Origin: Castellaniella sp049651205
Lineage (GTDB): Bacteria > Pseudomonadota > Gammaproteobacteria > Burkholderiales > Burkholderiaceae_B
Direction of reading: 5' to 3'
Assembly (NCBI RefSeq): GCF_049651205.1
Contig: NZ_JBASBR010000003.1
Span: 82,824-146,823, forward strand
DNA length: 64,000 nt
Below, piece after piece: positions 8,469 through 16,833 of the stretch. Both the position numbers and the translations under genes were made by a program. The notes beneath the pieces are model-generated. The model was not told where the DNA came from. It saw only the letters and a list, made by a program, of their open reading frames with translations, and did not search any database. Every line of letters starts with the position of its first letter. Position 1 is the stretch's first letter.

Positions 8469-9641
8469 TTATTGCTTGCCCGGGTCCTTCACCGCTTCAA
8501 ACGTGGCAAATTCGACGTTTTGCAGGGTGCCATTCACACGTTCGAGCTTGCGGATATATTCATTTTGAATAATGTCGCGAGTGTCCGGATCGATCTGTAC
8601 CGGGCCCCGCGGGCTTTCCCATTTCATGCCCTTGACGGCTGCAATAAAGGCATCGCCACTGGCGTCGCCCTTGGTTTTCTCAAGTGCCTGGTAAATAAGA
8701 TGCATGCCGTCGTAGCCACCCACCGACATGAAGTTGGGGCGATCCTTGGGATAGGCTTTGGCATAGGCGGCTGTAAATGCCTTGTTGACGGCTGAATCAT
8801 GCGCCTCGGAGTAATGAAACGCAGTAACCATGCCAAGGGCCACATCCCCCAGCGCAGCCAAAGAAGCCTCGTCGGTCATGTCGCCCGGGCCCATCTGTTG
8901 GATACCCAGCTTGTCCAGGCCCAGCTCCCGGTAGCCTTTCATGAGCGCCACCATCGAGCTGCCTGGCGGCACAAAGAAGAAAGCAGCGTCGGGTTTTTCA
9001 TCCTTGATGCGTTGCAGAAACGGCGAGTAGTCTGTGGTCATCACAGGCGTGCGCACGCTGCCAACTACCTTGCCACCCAGGCTGGTGAAGGTTTTTTTGA
9101 AGTACTCTTCGGCATCATGGCCTGGGCCGTAATCAGCCACCAGGGTGTAAGCGGTCTTGAACTTGTTATCGTGCGCCCACTTGGCCATCGCCCAGGCGCC
9201 TTGCGGCAGGGTCATCGACACGCGAACAATATACGGCGATTTTTCGGTGACAGAGGACGTTGCTGCATTCATCACCACCATCGGCACCTTGGCTTCGGTG
9301 GCCAGCGGCGCAGCGGAAAAAGCATTAGGCGTCAGATCAAACCCGGCCAAAATATCCACTTTGTCCTTGATCAGCAGTTCTTGCGCCTGCCGTTTGGCAA
9401 TTTGCGGCGCAATACCGGTATCGTCCCGGATCAAAACCTTGACCTTGCGGCCTGCAACCGTATCTCCGTGCTCGGCCATATACAGATCAATGCCTTCGCG
9501 AATCTGTTTGCCATAATCGGCAAATGGGCCGGACACCGAGAGCACAACGCCAATTTTGAGGTCGTCAGCGGCTTGTGCCGGATTGCTGAATGCCAGGGCT
9601 GTACCCAAAACCAGGGCTCCGGCTTTAAATGCTGATTTCAT
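8469..9641 (-). CDS. Periplasmic substrate-binding protein of aromatic-acid/branched-chain type ABC importer
   Basis: A 390-residue type I periplasmic binding protein (Peripla_BP_6). A signal peptide of about 26 residues, ending in NPAQA before ADDLKIGVV, directs export. The mature part starts with the family strand KIGVVLSVSGPFADYG and has the two-lobe pattern up to the C-terminus. I chose the ATG at 9641 because it has AGGAGAG just upstream and gives a proper signal peptide; upstream in-frame codons overlap pmdC. It lies 38 bases after pmdC and before livH, that is, between the catabolic genes and the transporter genes. Homologues beside ring-cleavage genes bind benzoates or other aromatic acids; the ligand here is inferred, not shown. 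Confidence 0.88.
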   Translation of the reverse strand: MKSAFKAGALVLGTALAFSNPAQAADDLKIGVVLSVSGPFADYGKQIREGIDLYMAEHGDTVAGRKVKVLIRDDTGIAPQIAKRQAQELLIKDKVDILAGFDLTPNAFSAAPLATEAKVPMVVMNAATSSVTEKSPYIVRVSMTLPQGAWAMAKWAHDNKFKTAYTLVADYGPGHDAEEYFKKTFTSLGGKVVGSVRTPVMTTDYSPFLQRIKDEKPDAAFFFVPPGSSMVALMKGYRELGLDKLGIQQMGPGDMTDEASLAALGDVALGMVTAFHYSEAHDSAVNKAFTAAYAKAYPKDRPNFMSVGGYDGMHLIYQALEKTKGDASGDAFIAAVKGMKWESPRGPVQIDPDTRDIIQNEYIRKLERVNGTLQNVEFATFEAVKDPGKQ

Positions 9642-9679
9642 GTCTCTCTCCTGAAAGGTTTTTAGAAGGGTATGGCACA

Positions 9680-10639
9680 TCAGGCCCGCAATTGTTGCTC
9701 GAGCTGATGCAGGACGCGATAGCATGGCAGCACCTGCGCTACGCTGGCATTGGGTTCACGCCCTTCACGGATCGCCGCAAAAAATTCACGGTCTTGTAAT
9801 TCGATGCCATTCATGGATACCGCCACCTGACTGACATCAATAGTTTCATCGCGCCCGGTCATGAGATCATCGTAGCGGGCAATATACGTTGCGGTATCCC
9901 CGATATAACGAAAGAATGTACCCAATGGGCCATCGTTGTTGAAACTGAGCGATAGCGTGCAAAGGGCGCCACTGGCCGCCTTTAGCTGTACCGACATGTC
10001 CATGGCAATTCCTAACTGCGGGTGGACAGGCCCTTGCATCGCATGCGCCTGAACAATCGGGCTATTGCATTGATAAGCAAACAAGTCGACGGTATGAGCG
10101 GCATGGTGCCACAGCAGGTGATCCGTCCAGCTGCGAGGCTGGCCCAGTGCATTCATGTTGGTACGTCGAAAGAAATACGTTTGCACATCCATTTGTTGGA
10201 TATTGAACCGCCCCTGCTGCACCTGCTGATGCACGTACTGGTGGCTGGGATTAAACCGCCGCGTATGGCCACACATGGCCACTTTGCCTGCTTTGGCCGC
10301 CGTCGCCACCAGCGCTTCGGCGTCCGCCAGTGAATCGGCCATCGGGATCTCAACCTGTACATGCTTGCCTGCCTGCAGACAGGCCATTGCCTGCGCAGCA
10401 TGCATCTGGGTAGGCGTACACAAAATAACGGCATCGATGTCCTGGCGGGACAACACCTCATCGAGCTCGGTGGTTGCCTGCTCGATGCCGTATTTTTGTG
10501 CAACCGCACGTGTCTTATCGAGATCGCGGCTGACCAGCGCCACCACCTCCACGCCGTCAATGCGGGTAATGCCGTCCAGATGCTTGATCCCGAATGCACC
10601 AGCACCAGCCAGTGCCACTCTGAGTGTTTGCTGCGACAT
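9680..10639 (-). CDS. pmdC: 4-carboxy-2-hydroxymuconate-6-semialdehyde dehydrogenase
   Basis: A 319-residue Gfo/Idh/MocA-family NAD(P) oxidoreductase of the LigC/PmdC type, the same length as Comamonas PmdC. It shows the Rossmann motif LAGAGAFGIKH (residues about 9-19), the EIPMADS segment that stands in for the usual EKP (about 96), and GHTRRFNP (about 124). It oxidises the hemiacetal form of the ring-cleavage product to 2-pyrone-4,6-dicarboxylate. Its ATG shares one base with the pmdB TAA and is preceded by GGAGGAACAGTA, so the two are coupled. The position directly after pmdAB is the conserved order for this pathway. Confidence 0.93.
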   Translation of the reverse strand: MSQQTLRVALAGAGAFGIKHLDGITRIDGVEVVALVSRDLDKTRAVAQKYGIEQATTELDEVLSRQDIDAVILCTPTQMHAAQAMACLQAGKHVQVEIPMADSLADAEALVATAAKAGKVAMCGHTRRFNPSHQYVHQQVQQGRFNIQQMDVQTYFFRRTNMNALGQPRSWTDHLLWHHAAHTVDLFAYQCNSPIVQAHAMQGPVHPQLGIAMDMSVQLKAASGALCTLSLSFNNDGPLGTFFRYIGDTATYIARYDDLMTGRDETIDVSQVAVSMNGIELQDREFFAAIREGREPNASVAQVLPCYRVLHQLEQQLRA

Positions 10640-11505
10640 TACTGTTCCTCCAGAATCATGTGCCCAACCGCCGTATTGGACGCAGGCACATGGTAGAAAC
10701 GATGTACCAGGCGCGGCGCCGGGCCACCCGCCACATCAGCCATGGCACCTCTAGCAATCAGCCACATCACCAGCTCGATGCCTTCTGACCCTGCTTCACG
10801 CACGTAATCGATATGCGGCACCCGGGCCTGCGCTGCTGGATCGCTGATCAGTTGATCAAGGAACGCATTGTCAAACTCGCTGTTGATCAGGCCGGCCCTG
10901 GGGCCCTGCAATTGGTGGCTCATGCCGCCCGTGCCCCAGATCTGCACATTAAGGGGCTGATCGTAGCTTTCGATGGCACGGCGGATCGCCTGCCCCAACT
11001 GAAAACAACGTTGCCCCGACGGCACCGGGTACTGCACCACATTGACTGCAAACGGAATGACGGGGCACGGCCAGGCATCGGGCTGCCCACACATCAACGA
11101 CAAGGGCACGGTGAGGCCGTGATCCACATCCATTTTATTGACGATGGTGAGATCGAAATCCTGCTGGATGACCGATTGTGCAATATGCGAGGCAAGCTCG
11201 GGGTGACCGACAACTTTGGGCACAGGGCGAGCCCCCCAGCCTTCGTCGGCCGGTTGAAACTCGGCGGCGCAGCCAATGGCAAAGGTAGGAATGAAATTGA
11301 GATCAAATGCAGTGGCGTGGTCGTTGTAAACCAGAAAAATAACATCCGGCCGGTTTTCTTTCATCCATTGACGTGAACGATCGTAGCCCTTGAACAAGGG
11401 TGCCCAGTACTCGTTGCCTGACTTGCCCAGATCCAATGCGGCGCCAATAGCTGGTACGTGCGAGGAATAGACGCTCGCCGTAATGCGTGCATGGGTTCGG
11501 TTCAT
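10639..11505 (-). CDS. pmdB: Protocatechuate 4,5-dioxygenase beta subunit
   Basis: A 288-residue catalytic subunit of the extradiol class III (LigB) dioxygenase. Candidate Fe(II) ligands are H16 (SSHVPAIGAA) and H63 (YNDHATAFD), plus a Glu in GSEGIELVMW (239-248). The acid/base histidine is H197 in GGMSHQLQG. It cleaves protocatechuate between C4 and C5 with O2. Its start overlaps the pmdA stop by 4 bases (ATGA), consistent with 1:1 synthesis of the two subunits. The enzyme depends on Fe(II) and O2, which makes the hemerythrin-fused transporter ATPase in the same gene run notable. Confidence 0.95.
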   Translation of the reverse strand: MNRTHARITASVYSSHVPAIGAALDLGKSGNEYWAPLFKGYDRSRQWMKENRPDVIFLVYNDHATAFDLNFIPTFAIGCAAEFQPADEGWGARPVPKVVGHPELASHIAQSVIQQDFDLTIVNKMDVDHGLTVPLSLMCGQPDAWPCPVIPFAVNVVQYPVPSGQRCFQLGQAIRRAIESYDQPLNVQIWGTGGMSHQLQGPRAGLINSEFDNAFLDQLISDPAAQARVPHIDYVREAGSEGIELVMWLIARGAMADVAGGPAPRLVHRFYHVPASNTAVGHMILEEQ

Positions 11506-11894
11506 GGCTTGTTTTCTCCGATTTTACGGTTACCTTCGACGGATCGCCCACCGGACAACATCATGGCAGCGTATTCTTCTTGGGTCATGCCCGTCATGCT
11601 GGCTGCCATGTATTGAAACGAGCGACCATCCGTTGCACCCAGCTTGGCCAGAAAATAAATATTGCCGCCCAATGACAGGCAGCGATTTAAATCACGGGCC
11701 AATACAGCCTGCTTTTGCTCTTCGGACATCGGCCATTCATCGACATAGGCTCTTTCATCAGCCAGAAAGCGCTCGCGATTGGCTGCTTTCATGAGTGACA
11801 TGCAAAATTGATTCAGGTGATACCCCTTGCGGGACTGATCAGCATCGAAGATCGTGGTACCCGGGATATCGGTATAGGGCTTGTTCAGGGACAT
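11502..11894 (-). CDS. pmdA: Protocatechuate 4,5-dioxygenase alpha subunit
   Basis: A 130-residue small subunit of the LigAB-type dioxygenase, of normal length. Family landmarks are IPGTTIFDADQSRKGYHLN at the N-terminus and GGNIYFLAKLGATDG in the middle. It forms a helical lid over the active site of the beta subunit. The gene starts 3 bases after the pmdD stop codon and overlaps pmdB by 4 bases. It has no catalytic residues of its own. Confidence 0.95.
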   Translation of the reverse strand: MSLNKPYTDIPGTTIFDADQSRKGYHLNQFCMSLMKAANRERFLADERAYVDEWPMSEEQKQAVLARDLNRCLSLGGNIYFLAKLGATDGRSFQYMAASMTGMTQEEYAAMMLSGGRSVEGNRKIGENKP

Positions 11895-11897
11895 GGC

Positions 11898-12815
11898 TTA
11901 CCTCCAGTACAAGCGGTTGGGATTATCGACCAGCAGCTTGCGCTGCAGCTCGGCCGTCGGCGCAATCTGCGGGATGTAATCCACCAGCAAACCATCGTCA
12001 GGCATATGGGATTTCAGGTTGGGGTGAGGCCAATCGGTGCCCCACAGCACACGATCCGGAAATGACTGAACCAGCTGGCAGGCAAAGGGCACCACGTCGC
12101 GGTAGGCGTATTGTTCGCCATCCAGTGCCGGAGGCCCCGACTGACTCAGGCGCTCGGGACAACTGACTTTCGTCCAAATATTCGGATGTTCTGCCAGCAA
12201 GCGCACAAAGCGCTGAAACTCGGGCCCGTCTACCGGCTGGGTGACATCGGGACGACCCATATGATCCACCACTACAGTGGTCGGCAACTGGGTGAAAAAG
12301 TCGTAGAGCTCGGGAAGATCCTTGGCCTCGAAGTACACCACCACGTGCCAACCCAGCGGCGCAATACGCGCAGCAAGATCAGCCAGTACCTTGGGAGGAG
12401 TGAAATCAGCCAGGCGCCGCACAAAATTGAAACGCGTGCCACGAACACCAGCCGCGTGCATGGCCTGCAATTCGGTATCGGTTACATCCTGGCTCACTGT
12501 GGCGACGCCGCGAGCCCGGCCGCCTGAGGACTTTAGCGCATCAAGCAAGGCACGATTGTCCGTACCGTGGCAAGTGGCCTGCACAATCACATTTTTCTCG
12601 AAGCCCAGGTGGTCGCGCAAAGCGAACAAAGCCTCTTTGGGGGCGTCGCATGGGGTGTACTTGCGCTGCGATGCATAGGGAAACACATCTCCTGGCCCAA
12701 ACACATGGCAATGCGCGTCCACCGCTCCTGCAGGTAGCTGAAACCGCGGTTTGCTGGGGCCGGAGTAATAATCCAGCCAGCCAGGTGTCTTGACGAAAGA
12801 TTCTGCCAGACTCAT
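11898..12815 (-). CDS. pmdD: 2-pyrone-4,6-dicarboxylate lactonase
   Basis: A 305-residue amidohydrolase-superfamily protein of the LigI/PmdD type. It has the VDAHCHVFGP strand (H35, H37) and the C-terminal barrel aspartate in LWGTDWPHPN. It hydrolyses 2-pyrone-4,6-dicarboxylate to 4-oxalomesaconate. The start at 12815 has AAGGATCC upstream. It lies between pmdF (9-base gap) and pmdA (2 to 3-base gap), the same order as in the Comamonas pmd operon. Confidence 0.93.
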   Translation of the reverse strand: MSLAESFVKTPGWLDYYSGPSKPRFQLPAGAVDAHCHVFGPGDVFPYASQRKYTPCDAPKEALFALRDHLGFEKNVIVQATCHGTDNRALLDALKSSGGRARGVATVSQDVTDTELQAMHAAGVRGTRFNFVRRLADFTPPKVLADLAARIAPLGWHVVVYFEAKDLPELYDFFTQLPTTVVVDHMGRPDVTQPVDGPEFQRFVRLLAEHPNIWTKVSCPERLSQSGPPALDGEQYAYRDVVPFACQLVQSFPDRVLWGTDWPHPNLKSHMPDDGLLVDYIPQIAPTAELQRKLLVDNPNRLYWR

Positions 12816-12824
12816 GAGGGATCC

Positions 12825-13520
12825 TTAGTCGATATAGGTAAGGCCGGCTTTTTCCAGGCCTTCACGCATTTTGTAGTAGTCCAGCCCCAACACACCAGAT
12901 GCGAAGATTTCCCGCTTTGAGGTTTCGTTGTCTTCGCGGGCCTGGGCCTTGGCAGCCACCTGCGCTGCTACAGCAGCGGGCACCACCACGACGCCGTCGG
13001 TATCCGCCACAACGACATCGCCCGGCATTACCTGGGCACCAGCACACACCACCGGAATATTGACTGACCCCAGTGTGCCCTTGACTGTACCCTTGGCACT
13101 GATGGCCCTGCTAAAGACCGGGAAGTTCATCGATTCCAGCGCGTCGACGTCACGCACGCCACCATCGATGATGAGCCCCCGTGCCCCACGCGCCTGGTAA
13201 GAGGTGGCCAGGAGATCTCCAAAGTAGCCATCGGTATTGTCAGTGATGCATGCCGCCACCACGACATCACCCGGCTTGATCTGCTCTGCAGCCACGTGCA
13301 GCATCCAATTGTCGCCCGGCTGCAGCAGCACAGTGACAGCCGTGCCGCACATGCGCGCACCTCGCCAGATTGGCCGCATGTACGGCTTCATCAGGCCCAC
13401 ACGCCCCATGGCCTCATGAACTGTCGCCACACCGAAGTGGGACAACGCCTCTACGACAGCAGGATCGGCCCGGTTAATCGAGCGATGCACAATACCAAGC
13501 TGGTTCAAGGGGGTGTTCAT
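12825..13520 (-). CDS. pmdF: 4-carboxy-4-hydroxy-2-oxoadipate / HMG aldolase
   Basis: A 231-residue RraA-fold class II aldolase of the LigK/PmdF type. The active-site strand IIDGGVRDV (117-125) carries R123 and D124, which correspond to the known pyruvate-binding Arg and metal-binding Asp of characterised HMG/CHA aldolases. It splits 4-carboxy-4-hydroxy-2-oxoadipate into pyruvate and oxaloacetate, the last step of the pathway. GGAG lies 9 bases before the ATG. The C-terminal extension (SKREIFASGVLGLDYY) is typical of the aldolase branch and not of the RNase E inhibitor RraA. Confidence 0.93.
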   Translation of the reverse strand: MNTPLNQLGIVHRSINRADPAVVEALSHFGVATVHEAMGRVGLMKPYMRPIWRGARMCGTAVTVLLQPGDNWMLHVAAEQIKPGDVVVAACITDNTDGYFGDLLATSYQARGARGLIIDGGVRDVDALESMNFPVFSRAISAKGTVKGTLGSVNIPVVCAGAQVMPGDVVVADTDGVVVVPAAVAAQVAAKAQAREDNETSKREIFASGVLGLDYYKMREGLEKAGLTYID

Positions 13521-13541
13521 GGTCAGTAATCTCCAAAAAAC

Positions 13542-14585
13542 TTACAAGCCGCGGGCTTTCAAGGCCGTATCCAGGCGCGGATAGACACGCCGGACGTTAC
13601 CCTCGTAGATCTGGAAGCGATCAGCGTCCGACAAAGTGGTGGTGGATTCGATATAGCGCTTGGTGTCATCAAAATAATGCCCGGTTTCAGGGTCGATCCC
13701 CCTGACTGCACCGATCATTTCTGAGGCAAACAATACATTCTTGACCGGAATCACGCGGGTAAGAAGGTCGATACCCGGCTGGTGATAGACACAAGTATCA
13801 AAATAGATATTGTTTAGCAAATGTTCATCGAGCAAGGGTTTTTTAAGTGCCTGAGCCAGCCCGCGAAAGCGGCCCCAGTGATACGGTACGGCGCCACCCC
13901 CATGAGGAACCACAAAACGCAGCGTGGGGAAATCACGGAAAAGATCAGAGGTAAGGCACTGCATGAATGCGGTGGTGTCGGCATTGAGGTAATGCGCACC
14001 CGTGGTATGAAAACACGCATTGCAGCTGGTGGACACATGAATCATCGCCGGGATGTCGTATTCGACCATCTTCTCGTAGATGGGATACCACGAGCGGTCC
14101 GACAGCGGCGGTGACGTCCAGTGACCACCAGAGGGATCGGGATTGAGATTGATCCCGACTGCCCCGTACTCCTTCACGCAACGCTCAAGTTCGGGGATGC
14201 ATGTGGCCGGATCCACCCCTGGGGACTGCGGCAGCATCGCAGCCATGGCAAAGTGTTCGGGAAACAGGGTTGAGACCCGGTAGCAGAGCTCGTTGCAGAT
14301 CGCCGACCAAGTACTGGAGACCTGAAAATCACCAATGTGATGCGCCATGAAACTGGCACGCGGCGAAAAAATGGTCAGGTCCGAACCCCGCTCTTTCATG
14401 AGGCGCAGCTGGTTGGACTCTATGCTTTCTTTAAGCGCATCATCCGAAATACGGAGCTCGGACACTTTGGGTGCAAGGGCCGGATCCTGAATGCCGGCAA
14501 CCTGGCGTTCGCGCCAATCCGCCAGTGCCTGGGGCGCCGTGGTGTAGTGCCCGTGGCAATCAATGATCAGGGGTTTTCGACTCAT
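13542..14585 (-). CDS. pmdE: 4-oxalomesaconate hydratase
   Basis: A 347-residue amidohydrolase-family hydratase of the LigJ/PmdE type. The N-terminal metal site is IIDCHGHYTT (H11, H13), and further conserved barrel histidines lie in MIHVSTSCN and VVPHGGGAVPYH. It hydrates 4-oxalomesaconate to 4-carboxy-4-hydroxy-2-oxoadipate. AAGGA is placed about 8 bases before the start. It lies between pmdU and pmdF. In Comamonas a transporter gene, pmdK, lies between pmdU and pmdE; here the gap is only 22 bases. Confidence 0.92.
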   Translation of the reverse strand: MSRKPLIIDCHGHYTTAPQALADWRERQVAGIQDPALAPKVSELRISDDALKESIESNQLRLMKERGSDLTIFSPRASFMAHHIGDFQVSSTWSAICNELCYRVSTLFPEHFAMAAMLPQSPGVDPATCIPELERCVKEYGAVGINLNPDPSGGHWTSPPLSDRSWYPIYEKMVEYDIPAMIHVSTSCNACFHTTGAHYLNADTTAFMQCLTSDLFRDFPTLRFVVPHGGGAVPYHWGRFRGLAQALKKPLLDEHLLNNIYFDTCVYHQPGIDLLTRVIPVKNVLFASEMIGAVRGIDPETGHYFDDTKRYIESTTTLSDADRFQIYEGNVRRVYPRLDTALKARGL

Positions 14586-14607
14586 GACAATATCCTTTTA
14601 AAACAAG

Positions 14608-15753
14608 TCAGGCGGCACCGCCGTCCGTGGGCCAGACCCCTGCCGGAATCATGACTTCGCCTCGCATGATCAGGCGAGCCGTACGCAAAAGCGCTGCCCG
14701 AACAATCTTCTGGGGGTCTTGTGCATCCAGCTCGAGTTCAACCGTGAATTCGCCACTGGGGTGTTCGATGGAAACCGCCTTGCGCCGCCCTGCCGGCAGT
14801 TGTGCCAGGGCATGCGGCACGGCACCGTCCAGCACACAGGCCGTACCCACGGTGACCGCCGCCAATACGCCAATGGCCTCGTGACAGACATGCGGAATAA
14901 AGCAACGCGTGTTGATGGCCCCATCCGCCTGCGGTGCGGAAACCAGCGTCATTTTTGGATAGTTGCGATCCGTGACATCACCCAGGCCCATCATGGCCGC
15001 CGTTTTCAGGCGCAAGGCCTCGATACGGGCCTTGAGTGTCGTATCTGCATTGAGCTCGGCCGGTGTTTCCTGGCCAGAGCAACCCAGATCGGCCGCTTTG
15101 AACAGCACCAGGGGCATGCCGTTATCGATACAAGTGACATCAAGCTCGAACGGTGGAAAATCGGCCCCTGCTGGTGGTGTTATCCGCACGTGATCGCATA
15201 CATTACCAGTGGGCAACAGGCCATCACACACCGAACCCGCCGTATCCAGAAAGTTGATGGTGATCGGCGCAGATGTGCCTGGTACGCCGTCGATACGGGC
15301 CTGGCCTTCGTAGCACACCTGACGCCCCTCGGACGTATCGGGTGTCAATACTGTGATGTCGCACTGCATGCCGGTATTGCGCGTCAGGACACGAACCGTG
15401 GTTTCGTCACCTTGTGCCTGAATCAGGCCGCGCTCGAGGGCAAACGGCACCACAGCGGCCAGCATATTGCCGCAATTGGCCGTGGTATCCACGGTGTCAC
15501 GGTCGGGCTGCAGTTGAGCAAACAGGAATTCGAGGTCGACACCCGGTGTGGTGCCAGCACGAACAATCCCCACCTTGCTGGTCAGCGGATGCGCACCGCC
15601 CAGGCCATCGATTTGCCGGCGATCGGGCGAGCCCATCACCGCCAGCAGCACGCGATCGCGTGTTGCGGTATCTTGCGGCAAGTCGTGCTCTAGAAAGAAC
15701 GGACCACGGGATGTACCACCACGCATGAAAAGAGTTGGGACAGACCTTTGCAT
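14608..15753 (-). CDS. pmdU: 4-oxalomesaconate tautomerase
   Basis: A 381-residue PrpF-fold isomerase of the GalD/LigU/PmdU type. It has the family N-terminus VPTLFMRGGTSRG (5-17) and TANCGNML (about 92-99). It interconverts keto/enol or double-bond isomers of 4-oxalomesaconate so the hydratase can act. It is the first gene of the minus-strand operon and faces a divergent LysR gene across 137 bases. The start at 15753 has GGTGAAG just upstream. Confidence 0.9.
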   Translation of the reverse strand: MQRSVPTLFMRGGTSRGPFFLEHDLPQDTATRDRVLLAVMGSPDRRQIDGLGGAHPLTSKVGIVRAGTTPGVDLEFLFAQLQPDRDTVDTTANCGNMLAAVVPFALERGLIQAQGDETTVRVLTRNTGMQCDITVLTPDTSEGRQVCYEGQARIDGVPGTSAPITINFLDTAGSVCDGLLPTGNVCDHVRITPPAGADFPPFELDVTCIDNGMPLVLFKAADLGCSGQETPAELNADTTLKARIEALRLKTAAMMGLGDVTDRNYPKMTLVSAPQADGAINTRCFIPHVCHEAIGVLAAVTVGTACVLDGAVPHALAQLPAGRRKAVSIEHPSGEFTVELELDAQDPQKIVRAALLRTARLIMRGEVMIPAGVWPTDGGAA

Positions 15754-15774
15754 TACTTCACCAATCAGTCAACG

Positions 15775-15848
15775 TGAACCTATTATGGTCGGATCCCAGT
15801 GAGAGATTAAGTGTGCTTGTCCACTATCTGCTATATCAAATTGATATA
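15775..15848 (-). promoter_or_regulatory. Predicted pmdU promoter with LysR-type operator
   Basis: On the minus strand TTAATC (15805-15810) and CATAAT (15782-15787) are separated by exactly 17 bases, predicting a transcript start near 15775. A 17-bp palindrome (15832-15848, centre A at 15840, arms TATATCAA/TTGATATA) contains a T-N11-A LysR box and is centred near -65. That is the usual recognition-site position for LysR activators. The right arm also overlaps a TATAAT (15845-15850) on the plus strand, so the bound regulator could repress its own gene. Confidence 0.55.
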
Positions 15849-15890
15849 ATTGGATCGTTCATATAACAGGAAACAAGGGTAAACCCTGAG

Positions 15891-16802
15891 ATGGATCTGA
15901 AACAGCTGGAGTACTTCACCCGGGTGGCTGAACTCGGCAGTTTTACGCAAGCCTCCCATGCGCTGGACATCGCCCAGCCTGCGCTGAGCCGACAGGTTCG
16001 GCTGCTTGAGGTTGAACTCCGCCAGAATCTGCTCAACCGCAACGGACGCGGGGTGACCACCACCGAGGCCGGCAAGCTTTTGCTGGCACATTGCCGCGGC
16101 ATTTTGCACCAGGTAGAACGTGCCAAAGAAGATATGGGCCGTGTACAAGGGGCTCTGGCCGGCCGCGTGGCACTGGGCATTGCCCCCAGCGCATCCAAAA
16201 TGCTTACCGTACCGCTGACGCGGCAGTTTCGCAAGCAACTGCCCAATGCAACGCTGTCCATCAGCGAAGGGCTTTCGCTGATGATGCAGGAGTCCCTGTT
16301 GGCCGGCCGCCTGGATATCGCCCTGCTATACAACCCAACCGTGTCGGCCGAGCTCGACCTCCGCCCCCTGACCAGCGAGCGTTTATATCTTGTGGGTCCC
16401 AAAGGGCCCCACCCCTCGAAGGTGCCTATTTCTTTGGACGCACTGGCCGGCATTCCTCTGGTGATTCCGAACCGGCCACATACCGTGCGCATGCTGCTGG
16501 AATCGCAACTGACACAAATTGGCCAGCGTCCTAATATCCGCCTAGAAATTGATGGGGTGGCGGCCATCCTGGATCTGGTGGCAGACGGCGCCGGCTACGC
16601 GGTTCTTAGCGAACATGCCGTCACGACATCCGCACACCCCGATGGATATCACATCCGACCAATCGCCGAACCCAGCCTATATAGCCAGCTATATCTGGCC
16701 ACGGCATCCGGCCGGATCACAACCCTGACACAGCAGGCCGTGCTGGAGCTCATCCATAAAACCGTGCAAATCGTCTACCCACCCGCCATGATTCAAGGCT
16801 GA
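15891..16802 (+). CDS. pmdR: LysR-family regulator of the protocatechuate operon
   Basis: A 303-residue LysR-type regulator. The N-terminal winged helix-turn-helix (1-60) contains LGSFTQASHALDIAQPALSR, followed by the linker helix and a periplasmic-binding-protein-like effector domain to the C-terminus. It is transcribed away from pmdU, the usual arrangement for a LysR activator of its neighbour, and a T-N11-A palindrome lies in the shared intergenic region. By analogy with Comamonas PmdR it should respond to protocatechuate or a pathway intermediate; the inducer is not visible from sequence. It converges with the DUF1932 dehydrogenase gene, 31 bases apart. Confidence 0.85.
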   Translation: MDLKQLEYFTRVAELGSFTQASHALDIAQPALSRQVRLLEVELRQNLLNRNGRGVTTTEAGKLLLAHCRGILHQVERAKEDMGRVQGALAGRVALGIAPSASKMLTVPLTRQFRKQLPNATLSISEGLSLMMQESLLAGRLDIALLYNPTVSAELDLRPLTSERLYLVGPKGPHPSKVPISLDALAGIPLVIPNRPHTVRMLLESQLTQIGQRPNIRLEIDGVAAILDLVADGAGYAVLSEHAVTTSAHPDGYHIRPIAEPSLYSQLYLATASGRITTLTQQAVLELIHKTVQIVYPPAMIQG

Positions 16803-16833
16803 CCAATCCCGCCAGGACAACCACAAGCAAATA

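Noticed and set aside
14719..15693. 324-codon open frame on the plus strand
   Set aside because: Antisense to pmdU, with no domain pattern.
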